Shown: positions 33,951 to 43,190, numbered from the stretch's first letter. The stretch is 64,000 nucleotides of DNA from Microbacterium sp. 18062 (GCF_902706225.1 NZ_CACSKB010000003.1:62001-126000); one strand, 5' to 3'. Notes: generated from the sequence alone by a model not told the origin. Translations and numbers: made by a program.

Positions 33951-34592
33951 TCACCGGGGGCCTGACCCGGGTGCTGCCCGGTCGCGGGGGTCGTGGCCGG
34001 CCGAGAGGATGGTCCGCGCCAGCCCACGCGCGACCTGGAACGGCTGTGGGAAGGTCTCCATGCCGACGGTCACGATCGCGCCCTCGTAGAGGAGCATCAT
34101 CGAGCGGGCCGTCTGCTCCGGGAGGTCGACGCCGGCCTCCCGGCAGAGCGTCACGAACACGTCGAGCAGCCAGCGCTTCTGACGGGTCGTCTCCGCGAGC
34201 ACGTCCCCGTCGACACGAGGGCTCTCGGCACGCGCGTTGATGGCGCTGCATCCCTTGGGACTGTTCGCATCGGACCAGGAGATCGCCGCGTCGAACACCG
34301 CGAGGATCCGCTCGGGGCCCCGCTCGGGCACGCCCGCGAGCGTCGTCTCCAGATGCGCGCGCCAGCGGGTGTCCCGGTCCTGCAGGTAGGCCAGGACGAG
34401 GGCGTCCTTGGAGCCGAAGCGGTCGTAGAGCGTCTTCTTCGTGACACCGGCGGCCTCCGCGATGGCGTCGACGCCGACTGCGTGGATGCCCCGGTCGTAG
34501 AAGAGCTCCCCCGCCGCGGCGAGCACCCGGCGCGCGCCCGGTGTGAGCGGAGCGACGGCCGGGGCGGATGCATCGCGAGAAGCGGAGGACAT
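33951..34592 (-). CDS. TetR-family transcriptional regulator
   Basis: A 213-residue regulator. The DNA-binding helices cover about 17-63 (VLAAAGELFYDRGIHAVGVDAIAEAAGVTKKTLYDRFGSKDALVLAYL). The ligand domain (SPKGCSAINARAES, then the C-terminal EGAIVTVGMETFPQPFQVAR) is of the type common beside efflux genes. The start ATG is at 34592 with GCGGAGG-like sequence upstream. It is divergent from the EamA exporter gene, and the two 16-bp near-palindromes at 34601 and 34632 are its likely operators, giving repression of both genes until a ligand appears. Confidence 0.92.
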   Translation of the reverse strand: MSSASRDASAPAVAPLTPGARRVLAAAGELFYDRGIHAVGVDAIAEAAGVTKKTLYDRFGSKDALVLAYLQDRDTRWRAHLETTLAGVPERGPERILAVFDAAISWSDANSPKGCSAINARAESPRVDGDVLAETTRQKRWLLDVFVTLCREAGVDLPEQTARSMMLLYEGAIVTVGMETFPQPFQVARGLARTILSAGHDPRDRAAPGSGPR

Positions 34593-34600
34593 GACTTGAT

Positions 34601-34616
34601 TATACCGATCTGTATA
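34601..34616. promoter_or_regulatory. TetR operator 1
   Basis: TATACCGATCTGTATA is a 16-bp palindrome with one mismatched pair and a central GATC. It lies directly upstream of the tetR start, between it and the exporter gene. Confidence 0.7.
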
Positions 34617-34625
34617 CTCGGGGCA

Positions 34626-35744
34626 ATGACTATACCGATCGGTTTACTTTCGCGCCTGGGTCTGCTGCTCACCGCGGCCGCGTTCGTGCTGAGCTGGAGC
34701 TCGGGCTTCCTCGCCGCGAAAGCGGTCACCGTGGACGCCGCCGTCCCCACCGTGCTGCTGTGGCGCTTCCTGCCCCTCGCGGTCGCCCTGGTGCTTCTCG
34801 TGGTCGTCCTCGCCGCCCGTGAGCGCCGGCGCGACGACAGCACCAGCCGTGGACCCGGCATCCGCGCCCTCTCCCGGCAGGCCGCGATCGGCGTGTTCTC
34901 CCAGGTCGGGTACATCCTGCCGATCTATGCCGCCATCGACCTCGGCATCGCCTCAGGCACCACCGCGCTCATCGACGCCGTGCAGCCGCTCGTGATGGCC
35001 GCGCTCGTCGGCCCGCTCCTGGGTCAGCGCGTCCGCGGGGCCCAGTGGGCGGGCCTGCTGGCCGGCTCGGCGGGAGTCGCGCTCGTCGTCGGCTCCCAGG
35101 CGGTGTCGGCCACGGCTCCCGCCTGGGCCTACGCTCTCCCGGCCGTCGCGATGGCGAGCCTCGTGGCGGGCACCTTCCTGCAGCAGCGAGGTCGCGCACC
35201 GATGCCGCCCCTGCTCGCCCTCACCGTGCACGTCTCCGTCGCCGCGGTCGCCTTCGGGGCACTCGCTCTCGCCACCGACACGGCCGCGCCGCCGGCATCC
35301 GCAGGCTTCTGGGCGGCGGCGCTCTTCCTCGCCGCCGCACCCACCCTCGCCGCCTACCTCCTGTACTGGTCGCTGCTGGCCCGGATAGGGATCACGGCGC
35401 TGGGCGCCCTGCTCTTCCTCGTCGCGCCGGTCACCGCCCTCGGCGGCGCCCTGCTCTTCGGCGAGCCCTTCGGGATCGGCACCGCCCTGGGCTTCGCCCT
35501 CTGCGCGGCAGGCGTCGCCGCCGTGCTCCGCCCCGCGGCCTCCGGGCGGGAAGCGCTGGCAGGAACGGCTGCATCCGGTTGCCGAGAGGAGCGTGTACGT
35601 TTCGGGCGAGGCGATCGCGATCAGCGGTGCCACCCTGCGGCGCCCGGAGGCGGATATCCTCCCGGTACGACACAAGATCGGGCCACCGGGCCCCTCCGCC
35701 GCCGGATCGGAGGAGTTGCGCGCCGTCATCCGCCGACAGCATGA
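34626..35744 (+). CDS. EamA-family (DMT) transporter with an extended tail
   Basis: A 372-residue protein. The first about 310 residues hold ten hydrophobic segments in two EamA repeats (AFVLSWSSGFLAAKAVT at the start, ALIDAVQPLVMAALVGPLLGQRV, and LLFLVAPVTALGGALLFGEPFGIGTALGFALC in the second repeat). The last about 60 residues are hydrophilic and rich in Arg, Gly and Pro, unlike the family, and may come from a frameshift near 35570. ATG at 34626 was chosen because it starts membrane segment 1; a -10-like TATACT ends eight bases before it, so the transcript could be leaderless. It exports an unknown small molecule, and its own first codons contain a TetR site. Confidence 0.85.
   Translation: MTIPIGLLSRLGLLLTAAAFVLSWSSGFLAAKAVTVDAAVPTVLLWRFLPLAVALVLLVVVLAARERRRDDSTSRGPGIRALSRQAAIGVFSQVGYILPIYAAIDLGIASGTTALIDAVQPLVMAALVGPLLGQRVRGAQWAGLLAGSAGVALVVGSQAVSATAPAWAYALPAVAMASLVAGTFLQQRGRAPMPPLLALTVHVSVAAVAFGALALATDTAAPPASAGFWAAALFLAAAPTLAAYLLYWSLLARIGITALGALLFLVAPVTALGGALLFGEPFGIGTALGFALCAAGVAAVLRPAASGREALAGTAASGCREERVRFGRGDRDQRCHPAAPGGGYPPGTTQDRATGPLRRRIGGVARRHPPTA
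34632..34647. promoter_or_regulatory. TetR operator 2, inside the exporter start
   Basis: TATACCGATCGGTTTA is a 16-bp palindrome with one mismatched pair and shares TATACCGATC with operator 1. It begins six bases after the A of the exporter ATG, so it is part of the coding sequence. Spacing between the site starts is 31 bases, about three helical turns. Confidence 0.65.
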
Positions 35745-35889
35745 GACACCTCGAAAGCGACGTCGGACCATCGACTCCACCCCGGTCGCGCCCGGACCGC
35801 GGCGCTCCTCGCCACCGCTTCGAGGGCCTTCGGGCCGCTCTCCGTCCGGAACGGTGACGCACAACGGCGGGATCGCGCCCGGCAGGGAC

Positions 35890-36795
35890 TCAGCCCTTCA
35901 GGCCGCCGCTCAGCACGTCGAGCCGCCAGTAGCGCTGCAGGATGAGGAAGAGGACGATGAGCGGCACGATCGACACGAGTGAACCGGTGATCACGAGCGT
36001 GTAGAGCGACGCTGCGCCCGCCCCGCGGTTCAGCAAGGAGAACAGGCCCACCGTCAGCGGGAACATCCCCTCGTTCGAGAGCATGATGTAGGGCAGCATG
36101 AAGTTGTTCCAGATCGCGACGAACTGCAGCAGGAACACCGTGATGAGCCCGGGCAGCATCAGCCTCAGCCCCACGCTCCAGAACAGCCGGTACTCGCCCG
36201 CGCCGTCGATGCGCCCGGCCTCGAGTATCTCGTCCGGCACCGACCCGGCAGCGAAGATGCGGCACAGGTAGATGGAGAACGGGTTGATGAGCGAGGGCAG
36301 CAGGACCGACCAGTAGGTGCCGGTCATGTTCAGGTTCGACAGCAGCAGGTACTGCGGGATGGCCAGCGCGATCTGCGGGATGAGCACACCGGCGAGGATG
36401 ACCTTGAAGATGCTCTCCCGACCCCGAAAGCGATACTTCGCCAGGGCATAGCCGGCCGCCGCCGAGACGAACACCGACACCAGCGCACCCACCCCGGCGA
36501 ACAGGACGGTGTTGAGCACCCAGCGCGCGAACACCCCGTCGTTGTAGGCGAACAGCGCCTCGAGGTTGCCCACGAGACCGCCGCTGAAACTGGGGCTGAA
36601 CGAGAAGGTGCTGAACAGCTCGCCCGGCGTCTTCGTGGACGCGATGGCGATCCACGACACCGGCAGCACGCAGTAGAGCGCACCGAGCACCAGCACGATG
36701 GTCGGAACGATTCCCGCCCGGCCCCCGAACCGTGAGCGCTTGGTCCGCGGCGGCTCTCCGGCAGGCGGGAGGGTGCGGGTGAGCAGAGCCATCAT
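35890..36795 (-). CDS. Carbohydrate ABC transporter permease (MalG type), xyloglucan-oligosaccharide locus
   Basis: A 301-residue permease. Membrane segments start with IVPTIVLVLGALYCVLPVSWIAIASTK; the family block RWVLNTVLFAGVGALVSVFVSAAAGYALAKYRFRGR follows. The docking loop is VPDEILEAGRIDGAGEYRLFWSVGLRLMLPG. Start codons ATG ATG at 36795/36792 overlap the stop of the partner permease gene. It is the last gene of the five-gene operon that starts with GH42 at 43155. The ATPase is missing here too. Confidence 0.92.
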   Translation of the reverse strand: MMALLTRTLPPAGEPPRTKRSRFGGRAGIVPTIVLVLGALYCVLPVSWIAIASTKTPGELFSTFSFSPSFSGGLVGNLEALFAYNDGVFARWVLNTVLFAGVGALVSVFVSAAAGYALAKYRFRGRESIFKVILAGVLIPQIALAIPQYLLLSNLNMTGTYWSVLLPSLINPFSIYLCRIFAAGSVPDEILEAGRIDGAGEYRLFWSVGLRLMLPGLITVFLLQFVAIWNNFMLPYIMLSNEGMFPLTVGLFSLLNRGAGAASLYTLVITGSLVSIVPLIVLFLILQRYWRLDVLSGGLKG

Positions 36796-37706
36796 TCCTC
36801 CCCGCCCTGCAAGCGGCGCGTGACGCGCATCACACCCATCGACACCCCGAAGGTCAGCAGTGCGATGAGCACCGATTCGGCGGCCGCCAGATAGGTGTTG
36901 TTGAGCACGAAGGCGTCGGTGTAGATCTTCATCATGGGCATCCAGGAGTTGGTGATCGCGTGGGAGATCGAGCTGAGCGCCGTGGGCTCGTTGTAGACCT
37001 GGATCGTCGCGATGAGCGCGAAGATCATCGTCAGCACGAGGGCCGGGGAGATCAACGGGAGCTTGATGCGGAGGGCGATCCGAAGCTCCGACGCCCCGTC
37101 GATGCGTGCGGCCTCATAGATCTCGGTGGGGATGGAGCGCAACGCGGTGTACAAGATGATCATGTTGAAGCCGGTGCCGCCCCAGACGGCGATGTTCGCC
37201 GTCGAGAACAGCACCGCGCCCGACCCGAGGAAGTCGGGCCCCGGCAGTCCGAGGGCCTCGAACGCCTGATGGATGGGGCTCACGTCGGGCAGGTAGATGA
37301 ACCCCCACATCAGCGAGGCGATGATGCCCGGCACCGCGTAGGGCAGGAAGATCAGGACGCGCCAGACCGAGCGCAGACGGGTCTTGGCATAGTCGAGCAG
37401 CAGTGCGAAGAGCACGGCGAGCACGAACATCACGCCCACGACGACGACGCCGTAGAGGAGCATGCGGCCCATGCCCTCCCAGAACACCGGATCGGTGAGC
37501 GCGGTGACGTAGTTGTCGACGCCGACGAACCGTTCCATGCGGGCCCCGAGGAGTCCTCCGCCCGAAGCCGTGTTGGCCCGGAAGCTGAGCCAGACGGAGT
37601 AGCCGATCGGAATAAGCATGAAGGCTGCGAGCAGCACCAGGGCCGGGGCGAGCAGCACATACGCCGTGCGCCCGCCCCGATTCCCCTTCATCCGTGTGGA
37701 CATCAT
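36792..37706 (-). CDS. Carbohydrate ABC transporter permease (MalF type), xyloglucan-oligosaccharide locus
   Basis: A 304-residue permease. The first segment is AYVLLAPALVLLAAFMLIPIGYSVWLSF, followed by FVGVDNYVTALTDPVFWEGMGRMLLYG, both typical of the MalF group. The docking loop is IPTEIYEAARIDGASELRIALRIKLPLISP. It starts inside the stop of the binding-protein gene and ends inside the start of its partner permease, so translation is coupled in both directions. It imports the oligosaccharide bound by the protein at 37703. Confidence 0.93.
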   Translation of the reverse strand: MMSTRMKGNRGGRTAYVLLAPALVLLAAFMLIPIGYSVWLSFRANTASGGGLLGARMERFVGVDNYVTALTDPVFWEGMGRMLLYGVVVVGVMFVLAVLFALLLDYAKTRLRSVWRVLIFLPYAVPGIIASLMWGFIYLPDVSPIHQAFEALGLPGPDFLGSGAVLFSTANIAVWGGTGFNMIILYTALRSIPTEIYEAARIDGASELRIALRIKLPLISPALVLTMIFALIATIQVYNEPTALSSISHAITNSWMPMMKIYTDAFVLNNTYLAAAESVLIALLTFGVSMGVMRVTRRLQGGEE

Positions 37707-39028
37707 CCGGCGACCGGGTAGCCCTGTCCCTCGAGATCACGACGGCTGGAGTCCTGGATACCGGGGAGGGTGTCGGCGAGACTCGTGCCCTGTTCGATCG
37801 CGGCGGAGAAGGCGTCCTGCATGGTCGAGAACGTGAAGTTCACATTCGGCGACCATTGGAAGCCCCGGGCGTTGGCGGCCGCCTCTCCCGCCAGCTGCCA
37901 GAAGTCGGTCTGGCCCTCGAGGATGGCCGGCGAGGTGGTGGTGGCGGCGTACTCCTGGCCGGCGGTGGCCGCGGGGTAGAGGCCCGCGACGTCGACGAGC
38001 GCCTTCAGCCCCTCGGGATCGGTGTAGAGCCAGGTGAGGAACTGCTCGGCCTCGGCGCTGTGGGTCGAGGATGCGGCGACCGCCGATGACGAACCGCCCC
38101 AGTATCCCGTGACCTCGTCGCCCTCGTCCCACTGGGGAAGCGGCACGGCGCGCCAGTCGCCCGCCGTGTCGGGGGCGATGCCCTCGATGACGCCGGCACC
38201 CCACACCGGTGCGATCCAGGCGAGGATGTCACCGGCCGCCATCGCCGAGTTCCACTCGGCGGAGTAGGTGGGCGAGGTGCTGAGGAGTCCCTCGGAGAGC
38301 AGATCTCCCCAGTATCCGGCGACCTTCTCGGTCGGGGCGTCGTCAATGCCGACGACCCAGGAGTCGTTCTCGGTCGTCCACCACTCGGCGCCGGCCTGCT
38401 GCGACAGACCGGCGAACCAGCCGGGGTAGGTCGCATCGAACGACGAGACGTAGCTGGAGGCGTCGGCGTCGTGGATCTGCTCAGCGGCGACGGCGAACTG
38501 CTCCCAGGTGGCGGGCACGTCGAGGCCGAGCTCTTCGAAACGGTCGGCGCGGACATACATCATCAGCGGCCCGATGTCGCCGGGGATGGCGTAGGCGCTG
38601 CCGCCGAAGCTCACCTGGTCCCACGCGCTCTCGGCCATATCGTCGACGAGCGGTGCCGTGGCGTCGCTGATGTCGGCCACGATCTCGTTGGAGATGAGGA
38701 TGGGCAGTGATTGGTACTCCACCTGCATCATGTCGGGCAGGTTGTCCGCCTTGGCTGCGGTGACGATGCGTGTGACGAGGTCGTCGCCCTCCGCGAGCCG
38801 GTCGACGGTGACCTGGATGTCGGGGTTCTCCTCGTTCCAGACGTCGACCACCGCCTCGATGTTCGTCATCCAGGTCCAGTAGCTCAGGCTCACCGGGCCG
38901 GAACCGGAGGAGTCGGATCCGTCTGCCGAGCATCCGCTCACCAGCAGGGCGGATGCGGCAAGGCTCGCGGCGGCGACGAGCGTCCTTCGGCGCACCGCGA
39001 CGGTGCGGCGCTTCCCGGGTGTCTTCAT
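37703..39028 (-). CDS. Carbohydrate ABC transporter substrate-binding lipoprotein (CUT1), xyloglucan-oligosaccharide locus
   Basis: A 441-residue family 1 binding protein. A basic N-terminus and hydrophobic core end in the lipobox LLVSGC (Cys at about 33). The mature part begins GPVSLSYWTWMTNIEAVVDVWNEENPDIQVTVDRL, and NLPDMMQVEYQSLPILISNEIVADIS is the usual hinge-side region. Many aromatic residues (SYWTW, AEWWTTEND, PVWGAG, GYWGG) suit a large sugar ligand. ATG at 39028 was chosen over 39043 because AAAGAGGA lies just before it. It follows the GH3 gene in the same operon. Confidence 0.93.
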   Translation of the reverse strand: MKTPGKRRTVAVRRRTLVAAASLAASALLVSGCSADGSDSSGSGPVSLSYWTWMTNIEAVVDVWNEENPDIQVTVDRLAEGDDLVTRIVTAAKADNLPDMMQVEYQSLPILISNEIVADISDATAPLVDDMAESAWDQVSFGGSAYAIPGDIGPLMMYVRADRFEELGLDVPATWEQFAVAAEQIHDADASSYVSSFDATYPGWFAGLSQQAGAEWWTTENDSWVVGIDDAPTEKVAGYWGDLLSEGLLSTSPTYSAEWNSAMAAGDILAWIAPVWGAGVIEGIAPDTAGDWRAVPLPQWDEGDEVTGYWGGSSSAVAASSTHSAEAEQFLTWLYTDPEGLKALVDVAGLYPAATAGQEYAATTTSPAILEGQTDFWQLAGEAAANARGFQWSPNVNFTFSTMQDAFSAAIEQGTSLADTLPGIQDSSRRDLEGQGYPVAG

Positions 39029-39070
39029 GGGTTCCTCTTTCATCGGTGGGTCGGGGTCACGGGGGATCGG

Positions 39071-40948
39071 TCAGGGGAGGCCCGGGGTCTCCGGTGCGGC
39101 AGCGCCGGCTCCGGCATAGCGCAGCCCGTATCCGCACCGGAAGAGCGGCGAGACCGTGTCGAACGGCACATCGGTGCGGCTCTCGACGATCGCGGCCATC
39201 GAGCCCGGCAGGTCGAAGGGCAGCCGGCCTTCGGGGGCCGCCTCGCCGAACAGCACCGGCACGAGCGCCGCGTGGGAGACGCCGAAGTCGGCGAGAACGG
39301 CGGATGCGACCTCGGCGAGCGGGCCGAGCACGGGCGGACGATCCATGTAGACCACCAGCACGACCGGAAGGCGGTCGGCGAGCGCCCGCACCCTCTCGAC
39401 GGTGTCGGTCGGGAACTCCAGCGAACCGGTGTGGAATCCGGCGGCGAGACCGTCGCGAACGTCGAAGGGGGTCTGCAGACGCAGCACGGCGACATCGGCG
39501 TCCTCGGGCGAGGCGACCACGGTGGCGCAACCGTCGAGGGCCTCCGCGGGGAGCCCCTCCGCGTAGACGGCGATGCCCGATGCGAGCGGCAGCACCGGGA
39601 CGCCCGGGCCCGGAGCGTGCGTCCTGGCCGATGCGTGCGTGTCGGCACGCGCATCCGGGGCCTCGTTCTTCAGCAGGGTGAGCGAGCGGCGCTGGGCGTC
39701 GAGCCCGGCCTCGACGAACTCCGGCGAGCCCACCACGCGGTCGGCGTGCGCCGGGTCGAGGTAGGGGCGATCGAACAGGCCCAGCACGAACTTCTCCCGC
39801 AGGATGCGACGCACCGACAGGTCGATGCGGGCCTCGCTGACCCGTCCCTGCGCGACCAGATCGAGGACGAGGTCGGTGCGGTACTCACCGCCGAACTGGT
39901 CGGCGCCGGCGTCCAGCACCTTGAGCACCCGCTCCTCCTCGGTGAGGTGCTCGACGCCCCACGCACGCGCAGAGGTCTCGTCGCCCACGGCGAGGTGGTC
40001 GGTGATGAGGCTCCAGTCGGTGCAGACGATGCCCTCGAAACCGAGGCGCTCACGCAGGATGCCGGTGATCACCGAGCGGTTGAAGCCGAAGCCGACCTCC
40101 TCGTAGTCGGTGCCGACGGGCATCCCGTAGTAGGGCATCACCTGGGAGGCTCCGGCTTCGAGCGCGGCGACGAAGGGCTTCAGGTGCGTCTCGAAGGCGC
40201 CGCCCGGGTATACCTGCTCGCGGCCGTACGGGAAGTGCGGGTCCTGTCCGTCGAGCTGCGGCCCTCCACCGGGGAAGTGCTTGATCATGGCCGCGACCGA
40301 GTCGTCACCGAGACGGTCGCCCTGCAGCCCCCGCACGTACGCCCGGGCGAATCGGCTGACGAGGTCGACGTCCTCGCCGAAAGTGGTGAAGATGCGCGGC
40401 CATCGGTACTCGGTCGCCAGATCGAGCTGCGGGTGCAGCGCGACTGTGAGGCCGACCGCCCGGTACTCCTGACGGACGACGTCGGCGAAATGCTCCACGA
40501 GGGCCTCGTCGCCGATGGCGGCGAGCCCCAGGGTCTCGGGCCACTGCGAGAAGAAACCGGCGGGCGACTCGCTCTCCGGGTTGCCGGTGAGGGCGTTCCG
40601 CGGGTCGGTGGCGACCGGATGGCGGGTGTCGGTCGAGAAGGTGACCGGGATGCCCAGGGGGCGTTCGAGCGCGACCCGCTGCACCGCGTTGTGCCACTCG
40701 ACGAACTCCCGCGGGGTCGCCGTGCTGCCGAGCAACCCGTAGTGGGTGATGTGCTGGTCGAGCAGTGTGCTGCGCAGCGGCGGCAGCCCGAACTCGATGT
40801 TGCCGACATCGATCGGCTCGAGGGTGCCCATGGGGTGGAAGAGCTGGCCGGCCTTCTCGGCGAGCGAGAGCCGGCCGAGCAGGTCGTCGACGCGTCTGTC
40901 GATCGCGATCGTGCGGTCCTGGTAGGGAAATCGGGTGGCGGATGTCAT
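39071..40948 (-). CDS. Glycoside hydrolase family 3 (beta-glucosidase type)
   Basis: A 625-residue cytoplasmic enzyme. The N-terminal barrel has LSLAEKAGQLFHPMGTL, the IKHFPGGGPQLDGQDPHFPYGREQ block with the KHF-G substrate motif, and the nucleophile aspartate in GIVCTDWSLITDHL (about residue 310). The C-terminal part has LTLLKNEA, and the end CGYGLRY fits the domain 2 edge of GH3. There is no signal peptide, consistent with action on imported oligosaccharides. The start ATG overlaps the stop of the GH42 gene. Together with GH42 and GH31 it supplies the beta-glucosidase needed for xyloglucan oligosaccharides. Beta-xylosidase activity is an alternative. Confidence 0.9.
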   Translation of the reverse strand: MTSATRFPYQDRTIAIDRRVDDLLGRLSLAEKAGQLFHPMGTLEPIDVGNIEFGLPPLRSTLLDQHITHYGLLGSTATPREFVEWHNAVQRVALERPLGIPVTFSTDTRHPVATDPRNALTGNPESESPAGFFSQWPETLGLAAIGDEALVEHFADVVRQEYRAVGLTVALHPQLDLATEYRWPRIFTTFGEDVDLVSRFARAYVRGLQGDRLGDDSVAAMIKHFPGGGPQLDGQDPHFPYGREQVYPGGAFETHLKPFVAALEAGASQVMPYYGMPVGTDYEEVGFGFNRSVITGILRERLGFEGIVCTDWSLITDHLAVGDETSARAWGVEHLTEEERVLKVLDAGADQFGGEYRTDLVLDLVAQGRVSEARIDLSVRRILREKFVLGLFDRPYLDPAHADRVVGSPEFVEAGLDAQRRSLTLLKNEAPDARADTHASARTHAPGPGVPVLPLASGIAVYAEGLPAEALDGCATVVASPEDADVAVLRLQTPFDVRDGLAAGFHTGSLEFPTDTVERVRALADRLPVVLVVYMDRPPVLGPLAEVASAVLADFGVSHAALVPVLFGEAAPEGRLPFDLPGSMAAIVESRTDVPFDTVSPLFRCGYGLRYAGAGAAAPETPGLP

Positions 40949-43155
40949 CGGTCTCCAGCTGATGCGAGGTCGGTGGGTTCGGCGGGGCCGCCGGATGCCG
41001 GTGCGAGCACCATCGCGGCGAGCGGGTCGAGCTGCAGCACGCGGTCGGCGTCGAGAACGAGGGGGCGGCCGGTGAGCAGATCTCTCGCGAGGCCGGCACG
41101 AGCCGGATCGTCGCCCGCGACTTGTCGGGCGAGCAACCGGGCCAGCGCAGGAGGCTCGGATGCGGCGAGATCGACGGCGACGGCCGCCTCGGTGTGGTTG
41201 ATCACGAAGACGGCGTCGCCCCGAGCCACGACCTCGACGCCGGCCGGCAGGGACGTGGTCGCCACCCCGGCCGCCCTCAGTGCGGCTGCGAGCACGTCCG
41301 TGAGCGGATTCGCGTCGCCGGAGGCGTCGGCGTCGAGACGAGCTCCGGCATCGGCATCGAGCACGGTGCCGACGTACCAGGCCTGGCCGGCTCCGTACCG
41401 GTGACGCGCGACCGCGACGCATCCCACGAGCGGACCCGACGCATAGGTGGCGAGCGTCTCGGCGCCGTCGCCGCGCGTGCGCTCGCCGAGAACGGTGCCA
41501 CGCGCGATCGTCGCGCGTGGCGAGGCGACGTCGCCCGGGCCGTCCGGAGCGGCGCACAGGTCGACGGCGAAGCGCACGGGCGCGCCCTCGTCCGGCAGCG
41601 GCACCCATTCCTCCGCCGACACTCCGAGCACGTGACGCAGCAGCACGGGAGCGCGGCCCTGCCAGAGTGCGCCGAGCCGGTCCACGACCCCGCAGAACGG
41701 GCCCCACACGAGCGCGCCGCCGGCGGCCACGAAGTCTTCGATCGCGATCGCCTGGTTCTCGTCGAGCGCGTGTGCGCTCGGCACGACGACGGCCCGATAG
41801 CGTTCGAGGTCGCGTTGATCGAAGATCAGGTCGACCGTGACACCGAGGCTCCACAGCGCGCGATGCCAGGTCCGCAGGGTGTCGAACGGGTCGAGCCGGT
41901 CGGTCGGCATGGCCTGCTGGGTACCGGCCCACCACGACGTCCAGTTCCACAGCAGGGCCACCCCTGAACGCTCGACGGGCGTTCCCGCCACCTCGCGCAG
42001 CCGGCGCAACTCACTCCCGAGCGCCTTGACACCCCGGTGCACCGCCGTGTCGGGTCCGGCTGCCGGGAGCATCGCCGAGTGGAATCGCTCCGGCCCGGTG
42101 CGCGCCTGGCGCCACTGGAAGAAGCAGGCGGCGTCGCAGCCGTGCGCCACCGCCTGCAGCGCCTCGGTGCGAAGTCGCGCGGGCGACTTCGTGACGTTGT
42201 GGGGACGCCAGCTCACCGCGCTCGTGGCCTGCTCCATCCGCATCCATGAGCCCCCGTTCGCCAAGCCGCGCATGAGGTGATTGGTGAGTGCGGCGTCGCT
42301 CGGCGCGTGAGGGTCGGCGGGGTCGGGGTAGGCGTCGTCGGCGATGACGTCGAGGTCGTCGACCCAGCTCGCATAGTCGACGCCCGCGAAGAAGCCCATG
42401 AGGTTCGTGGTGACCGGACGAACGGCGTCGTACCGTCGGATGGCGTCCCGCTGCTCGCGGTAGAGATCGAGCAGGGCGTCGGAGCCGAATCTCCGGAAGT
42501 CGAGGTCGTGCGCCGGATTGCGATGGTAGGGCATCGCTCGCGGCGGGAGGATCTCGCTCCACTCGCCGTAGCGCTGACCCCAGACGTCCGTGCCCCAGGC
42601 CGAGTTGACGGCATCGAGCGAGCCGTAGGCGGTTCGGAGCCAGTCGCGGAACGCCTCGGCCGAGCGGTCGCAGTAGCACCGCTCGCCGTACTCGTTGCCC
42701 GCGTGCCAGAGGCGCACGGCCGGATGCGTCGCATAGCGCTCCGCGAGCCGCTCGGCGATCGTTCGTGCGGCGTCGCGGTACTCCGGCGCGGAGGGGCAGA
42801 AGTGGCTGCGGGCTCCGTATCCGAGCGTCACCCCCTCCGCGGTGACGGGGAGGGTCGCAGGATGGCGGTGGCCGAGCCACGGTGGCGGCGACGCGACCGG
42901 CGTCGCGAGGTCGACGGCGATGCCGGCATCGGCCAGGAGACCCAGAACCTCGTCGAGCCAGGCGAAGTCGAATCGGCCGGGTCGCGGTTCGAGTCTGCTC
43001 CAGCTGAAGACGCCCACCGTCACGAGGGAGACGCCCGCCTCGGTCATGAGCCGCACGTCGTCCCGCCAGACGTCGGGGCTCCACTGCTCGGGGTTGTAGT
43101 CGCCGCCATAGGCGATGCCGAGCTCCCGACCGAGCGAGCGGAGATCGCGCACCAT
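40945..43155 (-). CDS. Glycoside hydrolase family 42 beta-galactosidase
   Basis: A 736-residue enzyme. The barrel begins IAYGGDYNPEQWSPDVWRDDV, the acid/base is Glu155 in WHAGNEYGE, and the nucleophile is Glu308 in RMEQATSAVSW. Cys120, Cys160 and Cys162 (HFCPS, CYCD) match the zinc site seen in part of the family. The trimerisation domain follows (ALLWNWTSWWAG to CGVVDRLG) and a small C-terminal beta domain closes it. Length is normal. It leads the operon; the perfect palindrome at 43177-43190 is 22 bases upstream of its start. It would remove galactose from imported oligosaccharides. Some GH42 enzymes act on alpha-L-arabinosides. Confidence 0.93.
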   Translation of the reverse strand: MVRDLRSLGRELGIAYGGDYNPEQWSPDVWRDDVRLMTEAGVSLVTVGVFSWSRLEPRPGRFDFAWLDEVLGLLADAGIAVDLATPVASPPPWLGHRHPATLPVTAEGVTLGYGARSHFCPSAPEYRDAARTIAERLAERYATHPAVRLWHAGNEYGERCYCDRSAEAFRDWLRTAYGSLDAVNSAWGTDVWGQRYGEWSEILPPRAMPYHRNPAHDLDFRRFGSDALLDLYREQRDAIRRYDAVRPVTTNLMGFFAGVDYASWVDDLDVIADDAYPDPADPHAPSDAALTNHLMRGLANGGSWMRMEQATSAVSWRPHNVTKSPARLRTEALQAVAHGCDAACFFQWRQARTGPERFHSAMLPAAGPDTAVHRGVKALGSELRRLREVAGTPVERSGVALLWNWTSWWAGTQQAMPTDRLDPFDTLRTWHRALWSLGVTVDLIFDQRDLERYRAVVVPSAHALDENQAIAIEDFVAAGGALVWGPFCGVVDRLGALWQGRAPVLLRHVLGVSAEEWVPLPDEGAPVRFAVDLCAAPDGPGDVASPRATIARGTVLGERTRGDGAETLATYASGPLVGCVAVARHRYGAGQAWYVGTVLDADAGARLDADASGDANPLTDVLAAALRAAGVATTSLPAGVEVVARGDAVFVINHTEAAVAVDLAASEPPALARLLARQVAGDDPARAGLARDLLTGRPLVLDADRVLQLDPLAAMVLAPASGGPAEPTDLASAGDR

Positions 43156-43176
43156 CCTTGATCCTTCCTCGCATCA

Positions 43177-43190
43177 TCGAAGCGCTTCGA
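43177..43190. promoter_or_regulatory. LacI operator of the GH42 operon
   Basis: TCGAAGCGCTTCGA is a perfect 14-bp palindrome with a central CG, in the 165-bp divergent region between the GH42 operon and lacI at 43321. An identical copy is at 44379-44392. Confidence 0.85.

Noticed and set aside
38711..41404. An 897-codon plus-strand open frame across the binding-protein and GH3 genes
   Set aside because: It mirrors genes with clear family motifs on the minus strand and shows no motifs of its own.
40949..41950. N-terminal extension of the GH3 frame by 334 codons
   Set aside because: It overlaps the GH42 gene in another frame; the ATG at 40948 gives the normal GH3 start and a four-base overlap.
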